Positions 8,956 to 17,341 of a DNA stretch of 64,000 nt are shown one piece after another. The stretch covers positions 2,914,001 to 2,978,000 of the forward strand of contig OZ255707.1 of the NCBI GenBank assembly GCA_965277075.1, given 5' to 3'. The DNA comes from Lustribacter sp965277075. Its GTDB lineage: Bacteria; Vulcanimicrobiota; Vulcanimicrobiia; Vulcanimicrobiales; Vulcanimicrobiaceae. The translations under genes and the position numbers were made by a program. How positions within the stretch are numbered: the stretch's first letter is position 1; each line of letters starts with the position of its first letter. The notes below the pieces were generated by a model that was not told where the DNA came from, searched no databases, and worked only from the letters and a program-made list of their open reading frames with translations.

Positions 8956-9848
8956 AGCGGACGGCCTTTGATCTCTTCGTAAATTCGCCCGATGTATTCA
9001 CCGAGAATGCCGATACCGATCAATTGCACGCCGCCGAGAAACAGAATCGCGAAGATGGTCGAGGTGTAGCCGGGGAGATTGTAGCCGGTGAAGATTTTCA
9101 GCACGATCTCGAAGATCGCGACGACGAATGCGACGGCCGACACGATGAATCCGAAGTACGACGCAAAGCGCAACGGAATGTCGCTGAACGACGTGATACC
9201 GTCGATCGCGAAGCGGACCATCTTTGAAAACGGATACTTCGAATCGCCGGAAAATCGGGCGTCGCGATCGTACTCGATAGCGGTTTGTGGAAAACCGACC
9301 CACGAGACGAGGCCGCGAATGAAGCGGTGCCGTTCGCGAATCGTTTTGAGCGCGTCGACGACACGCCGCGACATCAAGCGGAAGTCGCCGGTATCGACCG
9401 GGATCGAAACTTTCGTCAACCGGCGGGTGATGCGGTAAAATGAGCGCGCCGTCCAAATTTTGAACCGGCTCTCGCCTTTCCGCCGGCGGCGTACGGCGTA
9501 CACGACGTCGAACCCGGCGCGCCAGCGCTCCACCATCGCCGGAATCAGTTCCGGCGGATCTTGCAGATCAGCGTCGATCAAGACGACCGCGTCGCCGCGC
9601 GCTTGGTCGAGACCCGCCGTTGCCGCGAGCTGATGACCGAAGTTTCGCGAGAGCTGGACGATGACGATACGCGGATCGACTGCGGCGTGCGAACGCAACA
9701 GTTCCAGCGTTCGATCGCTGCTGCCGTCGTCGACGAACACGAGTTCGTAGCCGTCGACGATACAGCCGTCGGCGGCGGCTCGCAAGCGTCGCAGCAGCTC
9801 CGCGACGTTCCCTTCTTCGTTGTAGAGCGGTGCGACGACGCTCAACAA
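8868..9848 (-). CDS. Membrane-anchored family 2 glycosyltransferase (GtrB/ArnC-like)
   Basis: Transfers a sugar from a nucleotide donor to a lipid carrier, probably undecaprenyl phosphate, at the inner face of the membrane. 326 residues. GT-A domain: VVAPLYNEEGNVAELL at the N-terminus, FVDDGSSDRT, SRNFGHQLAATAGLD, and the metal site LIDADLQDPPELI. A DTGDFRLMSRRVVDAL block and FSGDSKYPFSKM follow, then two membrane helices (about 228-252 and 263-287) and a cytoplasmic tail. The start is a TTG at 9848 or the next TTG, 15 bases after the upstream stop. The neighbouring hldD supports an LPS, O-antigen or glycan-modification role. Confidence 0.85.
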   Translation of the reverse strand: MLSVVAPLYNEEGNVAELLRRLRAAADGCIVDGYELVFVDDGSSDRTLELLRSHAAVDPRIVIVQLSRNFGHQLAATAGLDQARGDAVVLIDADLQDPPELIPAMVERWRAGFDVVYAVRRRRKGESRFKIWTARSFYRITRRLTKVSIPVDTGDFRLMSRRVVDALKTIRERHRFIRGLVSWVGFPQTAIEYDRDARFSGDSKYPFSKMVRFAIDGITSFSDIPLRFASYFGFIVSAVAFVVAIFEIVLKIFTGYNLPGYTSTIFAILFLGGVQLIGIGILGEYIGRIYEEIKGRPLYVVAAVERAELTAASAPSGTPGIKYPHT

Positions 9849-9862
9849 CGCGCGCGTGCCGT

Positions 9863-10282
9863 TCAGAAGCGTTTGACCTTCGCCAATCCGGCAGTGCGAA
9901 ACGCGGTCTCGACTTGATCGATCGTCTCCGTTTTCGCGAAGTACGCGATGATGCTGCGGCCGGCCGCCAGCGCTTCGATGTAATTTTCGATTTCGTCGTC
10001 CGGGATCTCGTAATCGCTCAACCGATCGGCGAGCGACTCATCGCGAAAGAAGTTCGCTCCCGAATCGCCGGGAAGCGTTCCGGTCGTGAGGCCGGGAACG
10101 CCGGTGCCGGTATCGAGTCCGCCGAGTTTGCCGTTATTCGCGAGGCCGTGCGGCGCGATCGCGCTTACCTCAATCGGTTCGACGACCTGAATGTGCTCAA
10201 GCGACAGGCCGGCGTCTTGCAGTGCCGATTCCAGTGCGCCGACGTCGGGTGTCTGCGAGATGCCGGTAACGACGAGACCCAT
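9863..10282 (-). CDS. Conserved hypothetical, stress-protein-like
   Basis: 139 residues; no family assigned with confidence. It begins MGLVVTGISQTPDVGALESAL, like small cytoplasmic proteins with a ferredoxin-like alpha/beta repeat. A flexible Gly/Thr/Pro centre follows, then a second alpha/beta unit (IENYIEALAAGRSIIAYFAKTETIDQVETAF). That pattern is reminiscent of YflT-like general stress proteins. I chose the ATG at 10282 because GGAAGG lies just upstream. It precedes the glycosyltransferase by 15 bases on the same strand, so the two may be co-transcribed. Confidence 0.6.
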   Translation of the reverse strand: MGLVVTGISQTPDVGALESALQDAGLSLEHIQVVEPIEVSAIAPHGLANNGKLGGLDTGTGVPGLTTGTLPGDSGANFFRDESLADRLSDYEIPDDEIENYIEALAAGRSIIAYFAKTETIDQVETAFRTAGLAKVKRF

Positions 10283-10325
10283 AACCTTCCTTTCGAAAGC
10301 GAACCGCAACGACGGCCCGGTTCCC

Positions 10326-11180
10326 TTACATTGGGCGGCTTTGCATCGGCGGCCCGCCGATCGTAGCACGTCGCACCGCCTCGATCGAAGCCGAGCCGAA
10401 GAACGCCAGAATCGCCGCACCGAGGCCGGTCAGCCACACCATCGCCGTCACGGCCCACCCGACGTACGGCACGGTCTCCGCTGCGCTGACGACCACGAGG
10501 CCGAGAACGAGCGCCCACAGCGGTGACGGCGTGCGCGCCGGCAACACCAGTTCTGCCAAACGGCGCCCGACGAGCAGCGCGATCGCGCCCGTGCCGAGCC
10601 AAATCCCCGCGAAAATTCCAGCGATTTCCAGGGCAATCAGCGGAATGCCGATCAAGCTGATCAGCAGCAGGAGCGCGACCGGTACGACGGCCACCAGGGC
10701 GCATGTTCCGACGAGGGCGGCGAGCCCCGGATGGCGCTCGACGCGGTCGAGCGCGAGACGCATGCGCAACGGAAAGAGCAGAAAGACGAGCAGCACGACC
10801 GCGTTCGCGCCAAGCCTCACCAGCATACGCTTATCTTGCTTGGCGAATTCACCGATCGTCGGCGCGCCGATCAGCCACGGTGCGAGGGTCCGAGCGGCGT
10901 CGCTCGTGACGCAGTGCTCCTCCCCGTCGATCTCCGCGCCCTCTAGTTTCACGCAGCGTCCGAAGAGCGTGTTGACGTCTCCGCGGACCGTTCCCGCGAT
11001 GCGCGCGTCACCCATGATCACGTTGAGGTCGCCGTCGATCACCTCGTCGGGCCGGATGTACGTATCGTGGAAGATGACGGTCTTGCCGTGGTCGCTGATA
11101 TGCGCGAGCGCCGCTTCCGGCCGCTGCGCGACGTACGCCGTCGCAGCGAACGCGAGCAACAACATGAGACGCAGCGACAT
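10326..11180 (-). CDS. Membrane protein with bactofilin-like/polymer-forming segment
   Basis: 284 residues. A signal peptide (MSLRLMLLLAFAATAYVAQ) is followed by an exported region (about 25-100) with a short beta-helix repeat, DEVIDGDLNVIMGDARIAGTVRGDVNTLFGRCV, of the kind seen in polymer-forming cytoskeletal domains. Four or five membrane helices follow (about 125-265). It starts two bases after the anti-sigma stop, making it the third gene of the ECF sigma operon. Likely part of the envelope-stress circuit or its output; the molecular function is unknown. Confidence 0.65.
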   Translation of the reverse strand: MSLRLMLLLAFAATAYVAQRPEAALAHISDHGKTVIFHDTYIRPDEVIDGDLNVIMGDARIAGTVRGDVNTLFGRCVKLEGAEIDGEEHCVTSDAARTLAPWLIGAPTIGEFAKQDKRMLVRLGANAVVLLVFLLFPLRMRLALDRVERHPGLAALVGTCALVAVVPVALLLLISLIGIPLIALEIAGIFAGIWLGTGAIALLVGRRLAELVLPARTPSPLWALVLGLVVVSAAETVPYVGWAVTAMVWLTGLGAAILAFFGSASIEAVRRATIGGPPMQSRPM

Positions 11181-11182
11181 CC

Positions 11183-11728
11183 TCACGAGCGCTGGCGCTC
11201 CGTTTGCCGCAGCGCGCCGAACCGCACCGCGGTCACCAGCACGCCGGCGAGCGTTGCGTCGACAATGACCACGCCGACGGCCACGGCGGTCCACGAACTC
11301 AACGCGCCATGATCGCCGAGGTACATCGCGACGTGCAACACCCCCCCGAAGGCGACCACCACGGTGCGCCCGACACCGAGCGACGTTTCACCGAACGCGC
11401 GCATCGCGTGCGGGTCGAGAACGAACCCTGCGCCGATCAGCGACCAGGCCGCAACGACGTAACAGACGAGGTACGCCGGCAACGGCGACGGTGGTACGGA
11501 CGGCGGCGGCATCGCCCGAATGTCGGCCATCGTCGTGCGCGTGAAATCGGGCGCCGGCTCGACGGCGTGCGGCGCGAGCAACAGGCCATCGACAACGCGC
11601 AACTCTTCGAGCAGCGAGCGGCATCCCGCGCAGCCCTCGGTATGCGCGAGGAACCGTTCACGTTCGACCGGGGAAACTTCGCCGTCGAGAAAGCGCTCGA
11701 AGCGCTCTTCACACCAGCTGCAGGTCAC
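11183..11728 (-). CDS. Zinc-finger anti-sigma factor
   Basis: Predicted membrane-bound inhibitor of the ECF sigma factor encoded just upstream. 181 residues. Residues 1-45 form a zf-HC2/ZAS domain: VTCSWCEERFERFLDGEV, then HTEGCAGC (the His-x3-Cys-x2-Cys zinc motif). A Pro-rich linker and three membrane segments follow (about 83-103, 119-139, 148-170). The GTG start at 11728 overlaps the sigma gene's 3' end by 20 bases and has GGAGG four bases upstream. This is the typical sigma/anti-sigma arrangement. The signal sensed is unknown. Confidence 0.85.
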   Translation of the reverse strand: MTCSWCEERFERFLDGEVSPVERERFLAHTEGCAGCRSLLEELRVVDGLLLAPHAVEPAPDFTRTTMADIRAMPPPSVPPSPLPAYLVCYVVAAWSLIGAGFVLDPHAMRAFGETSLGVGRTVVVAFGGVLHVAMYLGDHGALSSWTAVAVGVVIVDATLAGVLVTAVRFGALRQTERQRS

Positions 11729-12380
11729 CGAGCCTCCGCCGCGCAGGGGTCGCATCGATCGTCCCGGCCACCGCTGCGGCCTCGCGCTCGCGGAACTTCT
11801 GGGCAAGCGCGAATTTGCCGCGATGGATCAGCGTCTTGACGTTGCCGAGCGAGAGCCCCATCGTCGTCGCGATGGTCTGATAATCCATGTTGTCGTAATA
11901 GCGAAGCGAGAGCACCGTGCGCGTCCGCTCGGGCAACGCCGCGAGTGCCGCGCGAACCTCCGCTTCGGCTTCGGAGCGCAACACGTTGCCGATCGGATCG
12001 GACGCGTGCGAGGGGTCCGGCAGCGTATTCTCGAGCGTGCGTTCGTCGCCGAGTTCGGCGGCGACGGGACGCCGCTGCGAGCGCCCCAGAAACGTCCGGA
12101 CGACGTTGCGCGCGATGTGGTAGAGCCAGGTCGAAAAGCGGCCCAACTCGGGGTTGAACGTGCCCAGGTGGGCGTAGGCCCGCAAAAACGTTTCCTGCGC
12201 CAAGTCGGCGACGTCGGACGACGAACGAACGCTCGCGCCGATAAAATTTGCGATTCCTCGCTTGTGTCGCTCGACCAACGCCGCAAACGCGTCGCGGTCG
12301 CCGCGAAGCACGTCTGCGACCAACGCCTCGTCGGTCGAATCTTCGATGATCATCGTGTCCTCAGCCATCACCGGCACCAC
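11709..12380 (-). CDS. ECF-family RNA polymerase sigma factor
   Basis: Sigma-70 group 4 factor directing an envelope-stress-type regulon. About 223 residues. Region 2: DAFAALVERHKRGIANFI, DVADLAQETFLRAYAHLGTF and FSTWLYHIARNVVRTFL. Region 4: ALAALPERTRTVLSLRYYDNMDYQTIATTMGLSLGNVKTLIHRGKFAL. The start is ambiguous: GTG at 12380 or 12377, or ATG at 12368. A candidate ECF promoter ends close to 12380, so a leaderless GTG start is plausible. First gene of the operon with the anti-sigma factor and a membrane protein; autoregulation is likely from the promoter match. Confidence 0.9.
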   Translation of the reverse strand: MVPVMAEDTMIIEDSTDEALVADVLRGDRDAFAALVERHKRGIANFIGASVRSSSDVADLAQETFLRAYAHLGTFNPELGRFSTWLYHIARNVVRTFLGRSQRRPVAAELGDERTLENTLPDPSHASDPIGNVLRSEAEAEVRAALAALPERTRTVLSLRYYDNMDYQTIATTMGLSLGNVKTLIHRGKFALAQKFREREAAAVAGTIDATPARRRLGDLQLV

Positions 12381-12386
12381 TCACAA

Positions 12387-12411
12387 TACGTCCGCGCGGG
12401 GCGAAAGTTCC
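12387..12411 (-). promoter_or_regulatory. Candidate ECF-sigma autoregulatory promoter
   Basis: On the minus strand GGAAC (12411-12407) is followed after 16 bases by CGTA (12390-12387). This is the spacing and near-consensus of ECF promoters such as the AAC-N16-CGTA class. It lies immediately upstream of the ECF sigma gene, and the expected transcription start falls at about 12380, the first possible GTG codon. Inference only. Confidence 0.5.
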
Positions 12412-12439
12412 ATCGGGACGCTGAGGAGAAACGGCCGGG

Positions 12440-13471
12440 ATGCACGTTTTGGTGACGGGCGGCGGCGGCTATATCGGGCTCGAGCTCTGCCGCTGTCTCC
12501 TCGAACGCGGCGACCGGGTCCGTGTCGTCGACCGGTTCTTTTTCGGAAGCGCGCCGCTCGACGAACTGGCTGCGGCCTACCCCGGTTGCGTCGACGTCGT
12601 CACCGGCGACCTGCGCGGTTGGGACGACGCATGGCTCGACGGAATCGACGGCGTCTCGCACCTGGCCGGGCTTTCCAATGATCCGACCGCCGAGTACAAC
12701 CCTGAGGCCAATTGGCAGATGAACGCCGTCGCAACGGAACGCCTGGGAGCGGCCTGTAAGCGGCGCGGCGTCACACGATTCGTCTTCGGATCATCGGCCT
12801 CGCTCTACGACGGCTTAGGACCGGGGATGTTCGACGAGCGTACGCCGGTCGAACCGCGTGGCGCGTACTCCGTCTCGAAGCGCTACGGCGAAGAGGCATT
12901 GCTAGCGCTGGCCGACGGCACGTTCGCGCCGACGATCTTACGGCAGGGGACCGTCTACGGTTACAGTCCGCGCATGCGCTTCGATCTCGTCGTGAACACG
13001 TTCGTGCGCGACGCGATCGTACGGCAGAAGCTCTTTTTGCACGGCGGCGGCTGGCAATGGCGCCCGCTGGTCGACGTCAGCGACGTTGCGCGCGCGCACG
13101 TCATCGTGCTCGGCGCGCCGCGCGAGCGCGTCGGCGGTGAAATCTTCAACCTGATGCAAGAGAACTATCAGGTGCGGCAGCTCGCAATGCTCGTCGCCGG
13201 GTCGTTACTGCTGCTCGGCCGTACGGTGCGTCTCGAAGACGCGCCGCTGCCGAAGATCGTGCGCGACTATCGGATGTCGAATCTGAAATTCACGCAGGTC
13301 ACCGGCTTCACGCCGGCTGTGACGGTGCTCGAATCGATCGACGCGATGCTCAAGGCGCTGCCGCTCGACGACGTCGGCTTCCTCACCAATCCGCGCCACA
13401 ATAACATCGCGTGGATGACGTTGCTCGAAGAGATGCACACCACGCAGCGGACGTTCGCCACGATCTACTGA
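12440..13471 (+). CDS. NAD-dependent epimerase/dehydratase
   Basis: Extended short-chain dehydrogenase, 343 residues, acting on a nucleotide sugar. MHVLVTGGGGYIGLELCRCL carries the GxxGxxG nucleotide-binding motif. HLAGLSNDP, VFGSSASLY and the Tyr-x3-Lys pair in YSVSKRYGEEAL follow, then TVYGYSPRMRFDLVVN and WRPLVDVSDVARAHV. The pattern is that of the large UDP-glucose 4-epimerase-like group; the exact sugar cannot be told. GGAG stands upstream of the ATG at 12440. It converges with the dTDP-sugar 3,5-epimerase-like gene (7-base overlap), and both probably serve surface polysaccharide synthesis. Confidence 0.85.
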   Translation: MHVLVTGGGGYIGLELCRCLLERGDRVRVVDRFFFGSAPLDELAAAYPGCVDVVTGDLRGWDDAWLDGIDGVSHLAGLSNDPTAEYNPEANWQMNAVATERLGAACKRRGVTRFVFGSSASLYDGLGPGMFDERTPVEPRGAYSVSKRYGEEALLALADGTFAPTILRQGTVYGYSPRMRFDLVVNTFVRDAIVRQKLFLHGGGWQWRPLVDVSDVARAHVIVLGAPRERVGGEIFNLMQENYQVRQLAMLVAGSLLLLGRTVRLEDAPLPKIVRDYRMSNLKFTQVTGFTPAVTVLESIDAMLKALPLDDVGFLTNPRHNNIAWMTLLEEMHTTQRTFATIY

Positions 13472-14031
13472 TCGCGTGCCGCCGGCGCGAAGAGCGGCGC
13501 CGCCTGGTCTTTCGCGGACACGCGCGGCGGTCCGACGAGGGGCCAGTCGATCGCGAACGTCGGATCGTTCCAGCGAAACGCGAACTCGCGCGCCGGATCG
13601 TACAGCGCGCCGTGTTTGTAAGAAAAGACGACGTCGTCGGTCAGCGCGATGAACCCATGCGCGAAGCCCGGCGGGATGTAGAGTTGCACGTGGTTGAACT
13701 CGCTCAAAATGAAGCCTTGCCACCGGCGATACGTCGGCGAGGCCTCGCGCAGGTCGACGATCGCGTCAAAGATCTTGCCCCGCAACACGGTGACGAGCTT
13801 GCTCATCGCACGGTCGCCGTGCAGACCCCGGATGACGTTTTTCGACGAGAACGAGACGCTGTCTTGAACGAATTCGTCGCCGAGGCCGAGTGCTTCGTAC
13901 TTGCCGGTCGAGTAGACTTCTTTGAAAAATCCACGGTCGTCTTCGTGCACGTCGGGAACGAACAGTCGCGCGTCGGCGAGTTGCGTCTCACGAACCTGGA
14001 GCGCCATCGCCCCGGGGGTTGGCCTCGTCAC
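13465..14031 (-). CDS. rfbC: dTDP-4-dehydrorhamnose 3,5-epimerase-like protein
   Basis: Cupin-fold epimerase of the RmlC family, 188 residues. Seen: VHEDDRGFFKEVYSTGKYEALGL, the SVSFSSKNVIRGLHGD block (active-site His), VLRGKIFDAIVDLR, YIPPGFAHGFIALTDDVVFSYK with the second catalytic region, and WNDPTFAIDWPL. All are family hallmarks. The true substrate could be another dTDP- or CDP-hexulose, since rmlA, B and D are not adjacent. The GTG at 14031 has AGAGG eight bases upstream; an internal ATG at 14007 is the alternative. Divergent from the carboxypeptidase gene at 14052. Confidence 0.88.
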   Translation of the reverse strand: MTRPTPGAMALQVRETQLADARLFVPDVHEDDRGFFKEVYSTGKYEALGLGDEFVQDSVSFSSKNVIRGLHGDRAMSKLVTVLRGKIFDAIVDLREASPTYRRWQGFILSEFNHVQLYIPPGFAHGFIALTDDVVFSYKHGALYDPAREFAFRWNDPTFAIDWPLVGPPRVSAKDQAAPLFAPAARDQ

Positions 14032-14051
14032 GCAAAGAACCTCTGCGCTTC

Positions 14052-15617
14052 ATGCGTGTTCCGCGGGCTCTCATCATACTCGCATCGTTTGCTGCTGTGT
14101 TCGCGCACCCGGCGGGTGCTGCGATCGAGAAGCCGGCCGCCAACCTCGTGCGACCGGGCGCGTCAGGGGCAGCATGGACCGCGGCGGAGATCGGCGCACT
14201 CGACCGCGATCTCGACGCGCTGGTCGCGAACGCACCGACGTTGCACGGCGCTCACATCGGCGTGCTCGTCGAAACGACGGCAGGCCGCACGCTCTATGCG
14301 CACGGGTCCGACGATACGGTTCAACCGGCGTCGACGTTGAAACTGATCGTCGGCAGCGTCGCACTGGAACGTCTCGGGCCCACTCACCGCTTTCGCACGA
14401 CACTGACCCGCACGCCGCCGCCCCCGAATGCGAGCGGCTCGGGCGATCGGCTGTTGTTGCGCGGCGGCGGCGATCCGCTCTTGAGCGCGACCGATCTCGA
14501 CGCGGCGGCGGAAGCTGCGCTCCGCGCGGGAACGAGCGGGCCGGTCGATCTTCGCATCGATACATCGCACGTCTCGTCCGACGTTCGCAAGGGCTACGGC
14601 TGGCAGCTCGACGACATCCTGTGGTACTACGCGCCGGTCGTCAACGGGTTGCCGTTCGAGGAGAATGTTTTGGCCGGTTGGCTCGATCCCGCGGTGACGA
14701 TCGGCATGCCCGCCACCCTCCGCTTGCAGCCGCCGTTCCGTCCCCAAGCGCTCGGGAGTGACGCGTGTCCCGGCGGTCCGCTGTTGCTTACGTTCGGCGT
14801 CCACGTTCGGACGGTAGCCGCCGCGCAACCCTCGCACGTCATGGTAACGCCGGGCCGTTGCGGCGAGATCGACATCAGCGGCGACGTACCGCAGGGGCAC
14901 CCGTCAAGTCTCGCCATCGCGATTGACGCGCCGGAAATCTTAGCACGCCTCGATTTCGCCGACGCGCTCGGCCGGCGCGGCATGACGGTCGCGGCAGCCG
15001 CCCCGGCGACCGCGGCCGATCCGCTGCCCGGCGTCAGCGATCAGCCGCAGCCACCCGGCGCCGGAGAAACGGTGGTGTGGACGCACGACGGTGAGCCGCT
15101 CGCGCAATTGCTCGGCGATTTTTGGCTGCCGTCCGACAATCTCGTCGGCGAGCAGTTATTCTACGAACTCGATGCGGCGATCAATCATCGGCCCGGCGGC
15201 GCAACCGGCGCGATCGCGATCGAAAACGCGTGGCTGCGCGGCATCGGTGTCGATCCGGGCCTGGTCGAGATCGTCGACGGCAGCGGACTCTCGCAATACG
15301 ATCGCGTTACACCGCGTGCTCTCGCGACCGTGTTGCGCCACGATTGGAACGGACCGTATCGCGATATTGTGCTCGACGCATTGCCGGTGCTGGGGTCGCG
15401 CGGAGACATCGGCGGGATCGGGCGCGGCTCGCCGGGCGCAGGACGCGTCTTTGCAAAGGGCGGCAGCATGTCGCACGTACGCGGGCTTGCCGGATACGTC
15501 GTCACCGCGACGCACGGCACGGACGTGATCGTGTTGAGCGTCGATGACTGGCTGGGCAGCGACGAGGACCTCGATGCGTTCCGGGCCGCGTTCTGCTCGC
15601 GAATCGTCGCCGGGTAA
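14052..15617 (+). CDS. dacB: D-alanyl-D-alanine carboxypeptidase/endopeptidase (PBP4 family)
   Basis: Periplasmic peptidoglycan peptidase of the S13 family, 521 residues. Signal peptide MRVPRALIILASFAAVFAHPAGA (about 23 residues). SxxK motif in QPASTLK (Ser94, Lys97), with the large inserted domain typical of PBP4, and the SxN motif in LPSDNLVGEQLF. The third motif, normally Lys-Thr-Gly, reads AKGGSMSHVRGLAGY, with Gly in place of Thr. I chose the ATG at 14052 because it begins the signal peptide. The cell-wall role fits the surrounding envelope genes. Confidence 0.9.
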   Translation: MRVPRALIILASFAAVFAHPAGAAIEKPAANLVRPGASGAAWTAAEIGALDRDLDALVANAPTLHGAHIGVLVETTAGRTLYAHGSDDTVQPASTLKLIVGSVALERLGPTHRFRTTLTRTPPPPNASGSGDRLLLRGGGDPLLSATDLDAAAEAALRAGTSGPVDLRIDTSHVSSDVRKGYGWQLDDILWYYAPVVNGLPFEENVLAGWLDPAVTIGMPATLRLQPPFRPQALGSDACPGGPLLLTFGVHVRTVAAAQPSHVMVTPGRCGEIDISGDVPQGHPSSLAIAIDAPEILARLDFADALGRRGMTVAAAAPATAADPLPGVSDQPQPPGAGETVVWTHDGEPLAQLLGDFWLPSDNLVGEQLFYELDAAINHRPGGATGAIAIENAWLRGIGVDPGLVEIVDGSGLSQYDRVTPRALATVLRHDWNGPYRDIVLDALPVLGSRGDIGGIGRGSPGAGRVFAKGGSMSHVRGLAGYVVTATHGTDVIVLSVDDWLGSDEDLDAFRAAFCSRIVAG

Positions 15618-15653
15618 AGCCGGAACTCCGTCAGTTTCCGCAAAGCAACCGTC

Positions 15654-16361
15654 ATGCTCCCCGAATTGCTGGCCTGGTTCACCGGCAAGGACGTCAACAA
15701 ACGCAAGTATCCGCGCAAGCGGCGTCCGTATCGGGCGACCTATAGCGTCGACGGAAAAACGCAACGTCCCGCGATCGGTCTCGATTTGAGCGGCGGCGGC
15801 TGCTGCATTCTCACGCAAGAGAATGTCGCGCAACGTGAGTTCGAGCTGCGCGCACAGATCGAAGAACGTCTCGTGCGACTGCGCGCGAAGACGGTGTGGC
15901 AAGATAACGTCACACACCAAGGGCGGCGCGTCTGGCGGTACGGTATGCAGTTCACCGGGATCCCCGCCGACGACTGGGATGCGATCATCCGCTACACCTC
16001 CGACAAGGCCGTCGCCGAATCCAACAAGGCCGTCGAAGATCTGACCAAAGTTCGCCTCACGCCCGACGATACGGCACGTCTGTTGCCGTCGGCGTTGCAA
16101 AACCGTTTGCTCACGATGCTCGTCCAGCGTGGACGGCTCGCGCCGCTCGACGAACGCATTACACCGCTCGTGCAATATTTCTATTCGGGCGTCGTCAAGC
16201 ACGAGGGCCGGCCGATGCATCGGTTGTTGATTCAGTCGAAAGTCGTGGGCATGGACCGTCAATCCGAATTGTTCGAAACGCAGTTCGTATTCGATGACAC
16301 CGGCGCGAACATCGGCATCTTGGAACTTCCCTCGGGTCAATCCCAAAACGGAGCGACGTGA
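15654..16361 (+). CDS. PilZ-domain c-di-GMP receptor protein
   Basis: 235 residues. The N-terminal PilZ domain begins at RKYPRKRRPYRATY (the RxxxR c-di-GMP loop, about 17-30) and continues with IGLDLSGGGCCI (the D/NxSxxG motif). It ends near YGMQFTGIPADDWDAIIRYT. The C-terminal half (about 120-235) is unassigned and may be an effector domain. Its TGA overlaps the GTG start of gmd, so the c-di-GMP receptor is coupled to GDP-sugar synthesis. This suggests c-di-GMP control of exopolysaccharide, though the link is inferred from position. Confidence 0.82.
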   Translation: MLPELLAWFTGKDVNKRKYPRKRRPYRATYSVDGKTQRPAIGLDLSGGGCCILTQENVAQREFELRAQIEERLVRLRAKTVWQDNVTHQGRRVWRYGMQFTGIPADDWDAIIRYTSDKAVAESNKAVEDLTKVRLTPDDTARLLPSALQNRLLTMLVQRGRLAPLDERITPLVQYFYSGVVKHEGRPMHRLLIQSKVVGMDRQSELFETQFVFDDTGANIGILELPSGQSQNGAT

Positions 16362-17332
16362 GTACCACCGCGCTTATCACGGGAATCACGGGACAAGACG
16401 GATCGTACCTGGCGGAACTGTTGCTCGGCAAAGGCTATCGTGTCGTCGGCATGACGCGGCGAACGTCGACCGACGTGCACGAGCGCATCGGACACTTGGC
16501 CGGCGACGTCGAGTTTGTGTCGGGCGACCTGCTCGATCAGAGTTCGATCACATCGATCATCGCGCGCGTGAAGCCCGACGAGATCTACAATCTCGCGGCG
16601 CAATCGTTCGTCCCGACGTCGTGGGATCAGCCGGTGCTCACCGGCGAGTTCACGGCGCTCGGCGTGACGCGCGTGCTCGAGGCGATCCGGTCCGTCAACC
16701 CGGGCATCCGTATCTATCAAGCGTCGAGTTCCGAGATGTTCGGCAAAGTCCAAGCCGTACCGCAAGACGAATCGACCGCATTTTACCCGCGCTCGCCTTA
16801 CGGCGTCGCGAAGTTATACGGACATTGGATCACAATCAACTATCGCGAGTCGTACGACTTGTTCGCGGTGAGCGGCATTCTGTTCAACCACGAGTCCGAA
16901 CGTCGCGGCAAAGAATTCGTGACGCGCAAGATCACCGACGGCGTTGCGCGCATCAAACTCGGGTTGGCGAGCGAACTGCGGTTGGGAAATCTCGAAGCGC
17001 GGCGCGACTGGGGATTTGCCGGCGATTACGTTCGCGCGATGTGGCTTATGCTGCAGCAGGCGACGCCTGAGGATTACGTGATCGCGACCGGCACGACGCG
17101 CAGCGTCGGCGACTTCGTGCGCGCGGCGTTCGCTTGCGCCGAGTTGAATTGGGAACGCTACGTGGTCGTCGATCCGCGCTTTTATCGTCCGGCGGAAGTC
17201 GATGTGCTGGTCGGCAATGCGGCAAAAGCGCACGAATTGCTCGGGTGGGAGCCGGAGATGTCGTTCGAACGTCTCGTCGAGTCGATGGTCCTTGCCGATC
17301 TGAACCGTTTGCGGCCCCTCGCACCGGTGTAG
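16358..17332 (+). CDS. gmd: GDP-mannose 4,6-dehydratase
   Basis: Converts GDP-D-mannose to GDP-4-keto-6-deoxymannose, 324 residues. NADP site GITGQDGSYLAELLLGKGY, then NLAAQSFVPTSW, YQASSSEMFG, and the Tyr-x3-Lys in RSPYGVAKLYGHW. The Gmd-specific FNHESERRGKEFVTRKI and LGNLEARRDWGFAGDYV blocks follow. Its GTG start overlaps the PilZ gene's stop, and rmd starts nine bases after its own stop. Together Gmd and Rmd give GDP-D-rhamnose for a surface glycan. Confidence 0.95.
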   Translation: MSTTALITGITGQDGSYLAELLLGKGYRVVGMTRRTSTDVHERIGHLAGDVEFVSGDLLDQSSITSIIARVKPDEIYNLAAQSFVPTSWDQPVLTGEFTALGVTRVLEAIRSVNPGIRIYQASSSEMFGKVQAVPQDESTAFYPRSPYGVAKLYGHWITINYRESYDLFAVSGILFNHESERRGKEFVTRKITDGVARIKLGLASELRLGNLEARRDWGFAGDYVRAMWLMLQQATPEDYVIATGTTRSVGDFVRAAFACAELNWERYVVVDPRFYRPAEVDVLVGNAAKAHELLGWEPEMSFERLVESMVLADLNRLRPLAPV

Positions 17333-17341
17333 GTGTAGCCG

